Assembly: GCA_020698575.1 (NCBI GenBank)
Contig: CM036257.1
Span: 24,257,520 to 24,321,519, forward strand
DNA length: 64,000 bases
Source: Bostrychus sinensis
Lineage: Eukaryota > Chordata > Actinopteri > Gobiiformes > Eleotridae
Reading direction: 5' to 3'
Shown here: positions 25,501-37,000 of the stretch, in pieces
Layout: every line of letters begins with the position of its first letter
Position numbering within the stretch: the first letter of the stretch is position 1
The notes under the pieces: model-generated
Databases searched by the model: none
Told to the model about the DNA's origin: nothing
What the model saw: only the letters and a program-made list of their open reading frames with translations
Position numbers and translations under genes: made by a program

Positions 25501-28106
25501 GTTGTGAACCACTGGACTGGAGGAAGACCTAAAAGTAGGGCAGCAGTAGCTTTGTAGATAAAGCCATTCACCCAATAACCAGAAGGTTGGCGGTTCAATC
25601 CCCGCCACCAGTGTTGCATACTGCTGTTGTGTTCTAGGGCACCTTGCCTCCAGTGTCTGCGGCCGTACGCAGCTCTGAGCACCTCTGTATTTTCTTCCTC
25701 CTCTGTATTTTCCTTGTTTAGTCTTGGCATTATCCTGAGGTGTGTTTTACAAGATGTTTGTTTTTCCTTATTTCGAGTTTAATTCATTAGGCCTCTCCAT
25801 TCTTTTAAGCTCGAAGAAGACGAGTGCGTTCTTTGCGTAAAAACTGTCCAATGAAACATAAACACTACGGTAACTTTGCTCCTTTGCCGCAGGGGATGCT
25901 GCTTTGTTGTACCTCGGTATTTTTAAAATCCTGCGTACAGCCCTGGTCTGTGTCGCTGTGTACGAACGTGTCAGTGTGACTGTGTGATCAGTAATAAAGC
26001 GCTCTAGAAGAGACAAGGATGCAAAGGATAGGATTAGATTGAGGCAGATTATTCACTGGAAAGGGAACAGCAAAAAAAAAACAGAACAATATGTTTAGCA
26101 ATCAAACATTTATATAGTAAGACATCACAATTTCTGGATTTTATTGCTGTTTAACAAAAGCTACCACTATTATCGTATAAAAATGGTCAAAGCTTAAGTC
26201 TGTCTACTTGCATGTACTGTAAACAACTATATTTATTTATTTTTCTCACTATATTAAGTTTGATTGATTAAGTATATTATTTGCAGCTATAAAGACTGCC
26301 TAGTAATCCTTTAAACAAGTTGAACAACTCATTATTTGTTGATAATGAGACGTTACTGAACTGAAGAATTTGTTGAGACCTGCACTTGGGAAACCTCAGA
26401 CACCACACCGAGCCAAAAACAAGTCATCATTTATGTGTAGTTGCATGCTTTTCATTTATATTCTGTGACTAAGCTCATTTGGTGACAATGAGAAACTACG
26501 TCAGCCCTGCAGGGACACGCTGTCGTCTATGAACAGAATATATACATGTCATTTTTTTTAACCAAATGAGTTTGTTTTTACACATTACTCATTGAAACTC
26601 TGTTATAGACCGACCTGTTTTGTTAAAACCTTTGTATACTTCTAAATGTCACACACTTCATCTTTAAGTATAGTTACAAGCAGGCATAGGTAAGTAAGTA
26701 GCACTACAACTCTTAAGTAAAAGTACTCAGTTCATTTTGGCTGGTAACACAAATATTCCCGCTAGCCACTTTGGGATATTATTTATCTTAACTTTAAAGG
26801 ATAAGCCTGAACTGACGTTGCTCTGCATGAGTGTACATTATTCAGTAGGGATGTAACAATATCCAAATTTCACAGTAAAGTATTTTCGCAATATTAATGT
26901 AGCAGTATGATTTTATGGGGAGGCTAATGGTGTTTTAGAAATGCTCATGATAACAAAATGTATTCTCTAAAAATGCCCTGATGAGCCTATATGATTTAGT
27001 TATTGTGATATTTCAAAAGATTAAGAAAAGGTGTTTAATAACAATTTTGTCATGTTGGCTACACTGAAAGGGAGCATGGTCTATCTACTTTTTAACTTTT
27101 AATACAACAATATCACAATACTGCTGTTATTGTTACATAAGTTTATTCTGCCCAGGAAAGCACTTTTTTTTATCCGTCCATACAGAAAACCACAATTTAC
27201 ATTTCTTTAACTAATTAAATTGTGGCTAGTAAAAACATTAATTGGCTAAAAACATGAGCAGTGAGCAAAAAGGTAAATGTCAAGCCCAAGCTCTACTCCT
27301 ACTACTGCTACTACCATTATTACTATATTCACTTTGTCACTCAAATTAAACATTTATTTACTGTAGATATTCTTAAAAGCATTTTTTCCTCTCAATCTAT
27401 ATTGTAATAGGCTAAAGCAGTGTTTCCCAACCAGCGGTACTGGGACTCCTTGGGGTATGCAAACACTTTGCAGGAGGTACGTGAAATTATTAACATTATT
27501 GACATAAGAAAAAATGTTTATGTTGAACTATTGAAACTTGAAGAAAAAGTAAGCTTAAGCGTCTCACTGACTGATGAAAACTGCTAAAGAATATAATCTT
27601 TTCTTTTATGTAATTTTAGGTTGATTTAAAGACGAATTATTCAAATGATTTAAATTTTTCTTTGAGTTTAACATTGTTATTTATTAGTTTTAGTATTTAC
27701 AAGCAGTATACAATGTCTCTGTAATAAACACAGATGTTTTTTATGAGTACTTTTTGAAGAATAATTAACATGTATGAGCAGTGTGGCAAAAAGGCCCAGA
27801 GGGTACTCACTGAGTACTGTACTGAGTAAAGTATTTGACAAAAAGTATCTGGTTACTTCCCAGCTCTGTTTAAAGGCAAGTAGAGTTGTTAAGGTTCTTC
27901 TATTTGAATGAGTGTGCCAGCATTTGGGTTAAATTTGAGATAAAGAATGTCACACTTGGCAAACAGGTTTTACTGCATAATACTTCCTCAAACGTGCCGC
28001 AGCCGCTCTGTTGGAATAAAGCAGTAATGGCTCTTACCTGAGTCATGGCGTGTCCCTCTTTGCAGGCTGCAGACACCTCCTCATCGTTCAGACCTCGAGC
28101 TGCCAT
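19598..28106 (-). CDS. glo1: Glyoxalase I (lactoylglutathione lyase)
   Basis: Exons in gene order are 28038-28106, 23094-23176, 22874-23014, 21107-21174, 20914-21003 and 19598-19698; junctions are GT-AG and the sum is 552 nt, or 183 residues plus stop (human 184). The enzyme isomerises the hemithioacetal of methylglyoxal and glutathione to S-lactoylglutathione in the cytosol, the first step of methylglyoxal detoxification. Seen: QQTMLRVKDP, SLDFYTRILGM, SYHNGN, GFGHIGI and DPDGYWIEIL. The four zinc ligands of the family are present as Gln29, Glu95, His122 and Glu168, each exactly five less than the human positions. The N-terminus starts MAARGLNDEEV, shorter than human. Introns carry SINEs, MITEs and a 1.7 kb satellite. 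A likely poly(A) signal (AATAAA on the - strand) is at 19485-19490, about 110 bp past the stop. Confidence 0.96.
20699..20890 (+). mobile_element. tRNA-derived SINE in the last glo1 intron
   Basis: ggcagtagctcagttggcag (A box), ccgttcaaaccc (B box) and gtgtccttgggcaacgcc match the SINE at 13831. It lies between the glo1 exons at 19598-19698 and 20914-21003. Confidence 0.65.
21226..21848. mobile_element. MITE with accgtattttNcgcactataaggcgc ends
   Basis: The left end ttaccgtattttacgcacta and the right end, read on the other strand as tttaccgtatttttcgcact, are long inverted repeats. Internal subterminal copies of gcgccttataatccgatgcg occur near both ends. No transposase is encoded. The superfamily is not assigned here. 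It sits in a glo1 intron. Confidence 0.75.
21905..22110 (-). repeat. Dispersed fish repeat, SINE-like, reverse copy
   Basis: gaggtcaccgcagta...gatgccctcc and ggtgaagtgtcttgcccaag are recognisable blocks of repeats seen elsewhere in the window in either orientation. The copy is composite and degraded. Confidence 0.5.
23307..25514. mobile_element. hAT-like MITE inflated by an internal satellite
   Basis: It starts cagtgtttcccaatcagggg and ends ggttgtgaaccactg, inverted ends of the hAT type. The flanking octamers gcctagag and gactggag agree at 6 of 8 positions. Nearly all of the interior is the tandem array listed separately. No transposase. It lies in the large first glo1 intron. Confidence 0.6.
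23566..25290. repeat. 33-bp satellite array with higher-order structure
   Basis: About 50 copies of a 33-bp unit of the form ggtctaaaaccagaactaaa + ccaggaaaacaca. Variants differ at a few fixed positions (accaga or actaga; aactaaa or aataaa; ccagg or tcagg). A rare variant with gaaaaactcagg appears at about 24060 and again 495 bp later at about 24555, and its neighbourhood repeats too, so 15 units form a higher-order block. As 33 is divisible by 3, the array is an open frame on the - strand, which is an artefact. Confidence 0.95.
25536..26010 (+). mobile_element. tRNA-derived SINE, interrupted
   Basis: The head ggcagcagtagctttgtaga, the B-box-like ggcggttcaatcccc and the middle gcatactgctgttgtgttct match the SINE family. 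The tail cagtgtgactgtgtgatcag...aataaagcgctctagaag appears about 300 bp later, so unrelated sequence has been inserted or the copy is rearranged. Confidence 0.55.
26846..27139. mobile_element. MITE of the TAGGGATGTAAC family, partial right end
   Basis: It starts tagggatgtaacaatatcc and ends near tattgttacata. The interior (gtatgattttatggggaggc) resembles the copy at 15468-15914. The right end has lost the final ccct. Confidence 0.5.
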
Positions 28107-30880
28107 CTTTATCTTGACACGCTAAAACTGAATCTGAGAGTGAGCGAACCCACAGCTGCTCACCTCTGTGGTGCCTTCAGAGAGTGCTCTTAGGTGTGGG
28201 AGGTTTAGGAGACTCCTCCCTCTTCCCAAAGTGTCGTCCAACCAGATGTTTTAGGTTTGCACAGAGTAACCACACGGTGTAAGACGCTGAAGTGGACAGG
28301 AGAACAGCTGCTGATGAGGAAGTGTTGTGAGAGTGAAGGCTACTGAGCAGTGACAAGCAGAGGTGGAAGAGGTACTCTGTAGTGTACTCAAGTAAAAGTA
28401 TTTGACAGTATTTCAAAATAATAATAGTTAGAAATAACCAATAACATAATATTAAATTACTTGAGTAAAAGTAACAAGTACTGTAAGTAACCTGTAAAGT
28501 TAAAATTACTCTTGAATGTATTTCAGGGTCCCTGCAGGTATCAGCAAGTCTAATTTCATGCTTTTTAATTTTTTACCATTTTTTATTCCACAAACATACA
28601 ATTGCAGCAGCTTAAATTGTCAACATTTATTTGCAAGTATGCAGCTCATAAAGCTTTAATAATGTTGAAAGTCAAACATCTGCTGTTTGGGTTCTGTGGT
28701 CCCACTGCGATCACATTAATGTTCTAGCGTAGGCTACGTAAATGGTAAATTCCATCCATCCATCCATCTTCTTCCGCTTTATCCGGGTCCAGGTCATGGG
28801 GGCAGCAGTCTAAGCAGGGACACACAGACATCCCTCTCCCCGGACACTTCCTCCAACTCCCCCTGGAGGAACCCCAAGGCGTTCCCAGGCCAGCCGAGAG
28901 ACGTAGTCCCTCCAGCGCGTCCTAGGTGGTCCCTGGGGCCTAAAAATGGTAACTTATTATTTATATTATTATACTCCTTTCAACAACAATTAAATTCATA
29001 CTGCCTTATAGTAGCAAAAATGATTACTGAGATTCTGGAAAAAAGGAAGAAGCTCAATCTCAAAAATTATGGCTGCAACAAATCTCGGAGATCCTCCACT
29101 TGGAGCGCATACGATTCATCTGAAGTGATGAGCTACTAACTTTTGAAAAGATGGCTGCTGTTTGTTGATCTCAAAGGCAAATCTGTTTGAATCACTGTGT
29201 GGTGTCTGGGTGAGAGTAAAATGTATGGGAAAGGGATATAACGGGTGGGGAACCTATGTTTTTTTTTTTTTTTGTCTGTTAATTACGGTCTACTTGTGTT
29301 TTCGTTATTGCTGGTTTATGTTTTTAGAGTTTGGCTTTTAGGAGATTGGTCTCTTTGTATGGAGCACAAAGGAAAAGAATAATAAAATAAATTGCAGCTC
29401 CTAATAAAAGATATTTAATTCAAAAAAGAAAATGGTAAATTATTTATATACATATTTGTGTTCATTAATAAAACTGTCATTTACAATTATTTTACATTTT
29501 AATGCTTGTTGGAATCAAATGCTTGTTAATGCCATTTAAAGCCTTAATTTTTGCAAAATCAATTTAATGATTTTAATGCCCCGTGGGAACCCTGTATTTT
29601 TTCCAAAACGACTACCAATGATATAGTTACTCCCAACGTTCTTCTCCCAGGTCCAAAGACAAGCACATGTTGGAGAACTAGTGAATGAATCTGAGAGTGA
29701 ATGGTCTGTCTCTGTGAGAGTCCAGTGACAAACCGGTCTTTGTCCAAGGTGAACCCCGTCTAAGGCCCATTGTTGTCGAGATGGAGCCACCCAAGAGCCC
29801 TAACAGCAATAAGTGAAAAAAAAAGCTGAATGAATAACCCCCCCCCCCCCCCAACAATATACTACCACATTTTACTCTTTGCACCTTTAATTACAACTTT
29901 TAATGTCTGCTCAGAGCCTCGTCACAAAGCCTTTATCCCTAAACAGCCCTTCAGTAAAAACCTGCTGGCTGTAAGGAATGTGCATGCAGGAATCAAAGAT
30001 TATCTGATCTGGTATTCGTTAGAATAAACACTACAGATAAAATCACAGAACGTTGGTTACAGAGAGTGAAGATTTTCTACTGCATACCTTTGCATCAATT
30101 TTGGAGGGAAAAATGTTACTTTAATTCAAGTATTTATTGCATTTTTTTAAATAACATCTCACCACTTCCACATTGACCAATAACACTCTGAAGAACAGGT
30201 CTGTAGAATTAGATAATTAAAGTTGTGAGGCTTCCTCGTCTGAAGTTGCATGTCGAGACGTGCTCTGAAACCTACATTTTTTCCCCTCCCGTTTGCCTTC
30301 AGGGCGTGACAAACATGAAAAGGTCATGCACATTTTGGCACTGATCTCAAAAATGTTCCTCCACAATGAACAGAGCTTTTCACTCATTTTATTAAAGACA
30401 ATGCTATGGATGCATTCTATTTAAACCAATTATAAAATAAAAAAAAACACATATTTATATATGTACAAAGTAATTAATGCAGTAAAAATATTATTAGTTG
30501 TATCTTCCAGTTGACAAACAGTTATATCCAATGTTATACCACTTTTTTCTTGAACTAAATTTATAGGCATTTATTATTTGGCAGGTGGTCATAATGTTAT
30601 GGCTCATTGGTGCACCTCTCCAGCGGTTTTTGTTAGTACCACTTTTTTCATAGATTTTGTTGCCCTGTCCTAATTTTTGAGACATATTTTTACTATCAAA
30701 TTCAGCTAGTATTTTTTTTATATAATGGAAAACTTTACAAAAGGTTTTGCTTTCCTATTGTGAATAAAATATGCTTTAATGAGATTTGCAGATCAGTATA
30801 GTCTGTTTTCATCCACAACATTTTCTGAATTGGGTGTTTACTATAAATAGAGCACGTCTCTGAAGTAATCCAGCAGGGTC
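28107..30880. other. glo1 upstream flank and glo1-bub1 intergenic region
   Basis: No gene is supported. Besides the repeat at 28751-28945 there is a poly-C run (about 29839-29852), poly-T and AT-rich unique DNA. The glo1 promoter should lie just above 28106, but I see no distinctive element there. Confidence 0.4.
28751..28945. repeat. Dispersed fish repeat fragment (ttccgctttatccgggtcc type)
   Basis: The run catccatccatcttcttccg, then cgctttatccgggtccaggtc, gggggcagcagtctaagcag and ccctggaggaaccccaaggc is a high-copy fish repeat seen in many genomes. The class is not determined. It lies between glo1 and bub1. Confidence 0.5.
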
Positions 30881-30884
30881 AAAA

Positions 30885-31050
30885 GCCAGCGTACGCTTTG
30901 TGCCAGTCCCAAGCGTGGATAATAGAAGAGGGGTTGAAACAGGAAGGGAATATGGAATAAAAACCTAGGCCAAATCGATGTGGGAGTCACTGCACACTAG
31001 GAGGCAGAGGATTTTGCTGTGGCGGACCCAGAAGGGAAAGGAACGGAGGA
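30885..31050 (+). repeat. Dispersed fish repeat downstream of the bub1 stop
   Basis: Blocks gtgccagtcccaagcgtgga, gttgaaacaggaagggaa and ctgtggcggacccagaaggg match copies at about 150-290, 22765-22815 and, reversed, about 1914-1995 and 62885-62995. It begins about 40 bp past the bub1 stop codon, so it is probably part of the bub1 3' UTR. Confidence 0.55.
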
Positions 31051-31090
31051 AAAGAAAGAATACAGTTAAGTCTGTACAGTGATGCTGAGG

Positions 31091-34000
31091 TCATCTCCGG
31101 ACGACCTTCTTGCTGTTCTCTAACAGTAACACGACCAGGCGGCTCTTCAGTGAGGACAGTTTGTTGCTGTAGTTCTGCTCTAACACAGATGTGAGCTTGT
31201 GTCTCAGGCTCCTCAGGTCGGGCAGAGAGCTGCAGTCCGGGACGTTCAGAAGAGTGTGGAAAAACTCCTGCCACAAGTCGCTGTGAGGGTTTCTGCAGTG
31301 AAAAACAATCATGAGTTAGACATAACTTATTTAGATCATATACATAATTGCTTCATTTTGATGTAAACATGTTTTGCAGATTTTCTCTGTTTTAAATAAA
31401 AGCCCTTACACATAGATGTAATTATGCGTTTTAATCAAAGCAAAGAAAAACATCAGAAAGAAGAAATTAGAAAGTTGTGCCAGGTTGATTTATAAACTGC
31501 TCGTAAGAGAAGCTAGGTTACTCACAGAAAAAACAGAACTCACATGATTACAAGTTAAAGACTATTTTCAGGAACTGATGAGTCAAACACTTTTTATTGA
31601 TGAATCTGAACAGACAATTTGTTCCGTCTGCTGTAACTAAAACTGTATATAATTAAGAGCAGTTTATAATAAATATAATGATGCACTGGCTTTATATAGA
31701 TTAGATTAAACTTTATTAATCTCACAGTGGAGAAATTCACTTGAAATATAGCGCCTTTCTGAACACTCAAAAGTGCTTTACGTCGCTTTATTCACTCATT
31801 CCTCACTCACACTCTGTGGTGGTGAGCTCCTTCTGTAGGCCACAGCTGCCCTGGGGCTGGAGGCGGAGACATGGCTGCCATTCTGCGCCAACGGCCTCTC
31901 CGACCACCACCAAACTTACCATTACACAAACACATTCATACCAGGTGGATAAAGTGTCTTGCTCAAGTACACAAAGATAGCATGAACTCCTGAGCCACTA
32001 TCGCCCGTGCAAAGAAGACACTGGTTTTATTTTGCCTCACCTTCTAAATACTCCATTTGTTTTCCAGACCCCTCCGTCATTCACAACCTGCATGTAGGTC
32101 CCAAACAACAAGCAGTAGACTGTCCCTGCCACTCCAAAGTAGTCCGTCTGAAATATAATACATCAATGATAATAAAAAAAACAAAAAAAACACTCTCTTT
32201 GTCATCTACTACCAACTACTGTTTCTTTTAACCATGATATTCTGTAGTATGCCATTAACTCAGACCTGGTAGTTCCACGGTTTGCCCGTCTGCATCTCTG
32301 TGCACTGAAACCCGGAGGTCAGACACTTGGCCGTGAAAGCAGTGCCTTCTGGGAACAGCCTCATGTCGATGCTCTGTCCCAGGTCGATGAGGACGAGACC
32401 GTGGTTCAGGTTTTCTCTGTCGAAGCCCCTGTTCTCCAGAAACCTGAGGGACAGATAATAAACATAAGCATAGATTCAGGAGTATGATTTGATGTGGCGA
32501 CAACCTGAAGGAAAAGTAGAAAATGTGTTCACTGCAGTGGAGTGAAGGTTTGTTGTGTACCTCTCTCCGAGCAGGAAGTTGTCCGGTTTGACGTCGGCGT
32601 GCACGATGCCGACGCCGTGGAGCTGCTCGATCATGTGGAGGATGCAGACGGTGAAGTACATGACCAGAGGCTGAGGCATCACTTTGTCTCCGAGAGTACG
32701 GTAAATATTCACTGCGTTCTGAAGGAGACGGGTAAAAAAAAAAGAAAGAAACTTCAGACCTTTTTAATACTTTTTAATGCCACTTAGTGTAAAATTCATA
32801 CAGACTAGTGTTCTGCTGCTGGCATTAAATTTCTCTCTCAGGAATAAATTTCTCTCTAAGGCTTTTATGTTAAGTCTAATTCAGATGCGCTTAAAAAAAA
32901 ATTAAAAATCATCATAAATAAATGAATCATACCTCAATGATAACATTTCTTCAATAAATACATTTTTTATTGCGGTGACTCTACATTTTTGTAATATTAA
33001 TTCAATGTTTTGACAAATTTTAAGCCCTAGACGAACAAACTTTAACAGCTACTCATAATATTTAATACTTTTAAGATCTTGAGTTTGACAAGATCAAACA
33101 TAATGCCTGTTTAATGCTTTTACGATCTTGGGGCTACCCTGATTAATGACAATGGTATTATTAAATAAAAAAACAGTGCCAAATGTGTGCAGTCGTCTTC
33201 ACGTTGTTACCAGCAGCGTGCCGTAGCTGTGCAGCTCTCCGAGGAGGACGCTGCCGTTGATGAAGAGGTGAGCCGAGTGTAAGCTGCTGTAAAAGTGACG
33301 CATCGATGGAGGCACTCGGACGTCCAGCTGCGTGTTAATGTAAAACTCCCAGGGATTGGCCGGTTTCTGGACCTGCAAACGCCACGAGCACAAGAGACTA
33401 TTAAGGAGAGGGTCAATTAATAAAACAGTTCATTGTTTAAAATACAAAATATCCATATCCCAAAACAAAATACTTTTAAGGGCTTGAATTTGTCACTATT
33501 AAATATAATTCCTGGTCAATAGTTTTAAGACCGAAGGGATATCCACCTTAAGAACCATCTTCTCTGATGTCATGGGGTCTGTCGCCTGATAGACTTTGGC
33601 GAAGGCTCCTTCTCCCAGAACACAGTCGACTCTCAAAGATGCATTACCTGCAACCAAAAAAAAGAGTTACTACTGCCCCACAGTGGAAGCTTTGGTACAT
33701 TACATCCATTTAGACTGCATTTTTAGCTTATTTTGTTCAATGGTAGTTTAAATAATCAAGAGTCAATGAGGTTATGTTTTTATCCGCTGTTGGTTGTATA
33801 GTCTGTTAGCAAGTTAACTCATACAGTAATTTGGACAAACATTTCAGAAAAGTTAATAATGGGCTGAGGAAAAAATTATTACTTATTGGCTTGGATTCTG
33901 GGATTTTTAAAAGGATCCACAATGGGTCAGAAAAGGAAAAAAATGTTTTAGTGGATTCTTTATCAAGATAATGGCTCTGTGGGTTAAAGGTCCCCTATTC

Positions 34001-37000
34001 TGCTAAATTGACTGAGCTTTTAACCACAGTATAATGTTGTTTACACCTCAAAACCTGGACTAGTGCAAAACAAGGCTAGAAACCCAGGCACTCCAAAAAA
34101 GTGATGACAAACAAAGCCAATGAAAGACACGCTGTTTAAAAAAAAAACAATGCTTTGTCTGGCCAGTATTTATACACAACTACCCCACAAACCTTATGTG
34201 AGCCCTGACAAAGACCTTTAGTAGGCCAAAACAAACTGGCTTTTTAATGTTTTGGCCTTTAAAATAAAGGCCTCTTAAAGCATACTTCCGTGTGCTTCAT
34301 CACTTTGTTGTAGTGCCTGGGTCTCCAGTTTTGTTTTGCAGCACCTGTCCCTCGTTCCCTAGATCACCCTCCATTGTCTTTGTTTGAACACCAAGAGCAA
34401 CCGGTTACTTTGTAGTAATATTTTTTTTCAGTTATACAGGGTTTCTGAAGGCTTCAATAGGTTTAATTTAAGACTTTTTTTTAGACCTTTTTAAGGCCAT
34501 TGTTCAAGAAAATTACGACCCATTTCGTAAGCATGCAGCAGACAAACAGCTGACATCCTTTGAGACAGTGAGCGCTGCAAAGCATTTTTCTGGTCTTGGT
34601 AAGAAAAGGTCTAAGCTCTCGTATTGACAATGATTACACACATTTGAGCATTTAAGTGGAAATTTTAGATCGTTACATTAAATGTACATGACATACTGTA
34701 TTTGAGACCTAATCGTCCGCATCTTGGTAGACTTTTAAGGCCTTCAATTCTGACTTTAAAATGTAAGACACTTTTTAAGACCCCACAGAAGCCCTGGTTA
34801 TAAAACTTGAAATACTAATGAAAAGGTGTCCAAAACTATTTCAAAAAGCCTGAAAAAGCATAATATGGGACATTTAATAAATCATTTACACCTGAACTAG
34901 AAAACCCCAGTTCAGGTCCAGGTCTGGGCATCTGTAGTATTGCAAGATAGGCCCAAAGCCTTAATTGCTTCATGTTATACAGCCCTCTGTTAAACATCTG
35001 TATACTTACCCATAGAGAGGGTCATTTTGGGCGAGATGTCGGGGAGATTACACTGCCACATGACACATCGGGGGTGTGCGGACAGAGGGGGGTCCATGTT
35101 GGCCAAAAAATGAGCAATAAGCTCATCGTTCCATGGGTCAGACACTAGTGACATTGCAGGAGCAGTGTGGGGCGTCCTGGGTGTTTTGGGGTTCATGGAC
35201 ACATCCAAACCTCCTCTCGTGTCTTTTTCGGGGCTCATCATGTGGGCGTCTGTGTTGAAATCCACTTGCGGGCTCATTGGGACGTCCTGGCTTATGTGGG
35301 ACATCCTCTGTGACTCGGGACGATTTGGGGTGAGGAAGGCGTCCAGGTCCCTTTCTGCGGCGATCTCGGGGCTTCGAATGGTGAGCCAGTCGGGACGGGG
35401 GGCGCTCTCTGGGCTCATCGGGACGTCCTGTGGCTGTGGATTAGGCTCTGAACTGGGCTGGGGTTCTTCCATATCCTCCAAGATGGTGAACGGTTCGCTT
35501 TTCGGTTTGGGTTCAGGACTGGTGTAAACTTCCCATCCAGGTCCAGTGCTCCTGTGCACAAAAAGGTTTTAGATTACTTTAATATCATAGAAATAACAAA
35601 TATTAAAGACTGACGCATTTTATTAAACATGGGACTATTACAAAGTCAGACAATACAGTTAAATTAAACTCAAATACTGTGACATAAAACATTTGCAGAG
35701 GTGGAAAAACTCTGTACTAGGGATGTCAGGATTAACTGATTAAATGATTATTTGAGATTATTAATTAGCAGGGTTCATACACTTTTTTGCCATGACTTTT
35801 CCAAAACTTTTGACTAAATTACCAAGACCTGAAAAGTGACTTACATGTGTTTAAATAGTCTTCAAAATGTCCAATGCGGTAAATTATAACTTTTGCTGCA
35901 TTTTTATTTGTTAAATTTGGAAATTAGTGAGTTGAAGAAAAAACTATTGGGATTCTTCCCCCAGAAATATATTACTCCACAAATTTTACTGACTTAAAAC
36001 ACTGGTGATGAAAAGACAATTGCTATATTAGATAAAAACTAATTATCTATGCTGTTTTAAAGCATTACCAAAACCAAAAGAGCCAAATATTCTAACAAAA
36101 AATAGTTCTAGGTCTCATTTTCCTGCAGTGAGAACAACAAGAGGCAAGAAGACAGCGTTTCTACTGAACATTTTCTTTTACTATATTCAAGCTGGTGCAG
36201 GTTTAACTAGGAGTGGCTGAATGTTACTCAAACTGTTTCAAAATGCTCCAAAATTTTACACTAAAATATAAAATGCCAGAACCTTGAAATTGCATTTTAA
36301 AATTCTTTTCCATGACTGTACAAATCTTGAATTAGCGTTGTAGCACCCGAGACTGGTCTTGAGACACTTTTTTTACGGTCTTAGTCTTGACTCCGTCTCT
36401 GCAGTTTTACTCGGTCTTGTCTCGGGCTCGGATGTGGCGGTCTCTTTACCAACCATCATAAGAAACTGCTACTCTTCATCAATTTGGACTAATCCTTTTT
36501 TCGCATGAGAAGAATCAGGACAATGACCCGTCTCTGTTTGTTTGTAGAGTCTGTTGCATCCTTAAAATAATCAATAATGTTTTTGAACCACTTTTTTTTT
36601 ACTTTTCCCCTTGATCTAAGTAGTTTCATCTTCGTCTCAACTTCATATACTGTACTTCTTAGACTGGACTTATCTGTGTGTGTATTTTCCCTACTGTCTA
36701 CTAATTTTTGTGAGGCTTGTTAAAAGGGGGAAGAAAAGGGCAACCAACAGGACATCAATCTTTTTTCAAAATATATTTTGATAATAAATAAATCAGGAAT
36801 AATGGAAAGGTATCGTGTTGAAGCCACAGATGATTTTTGTGCTCTCTCTCTCACCTGTGGACAGAGGTGTTGGCGGGACAGAGGGTCTGGTCTCTGAAGG
36901 ACAGGACAGCAGGAGGAGGGGGTTGGACCATGGTGGTGCAGGACGTGGCCATAAACTGGGTGCTCATGGCCAGCCCCTCGCCCACAATGGTGCCCTGCTG

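Noticed and set aside
35165..35527. A 120-codon + strand frame
   Set aside because: It is the shadow of the large bub1 exon on the opposite strand.
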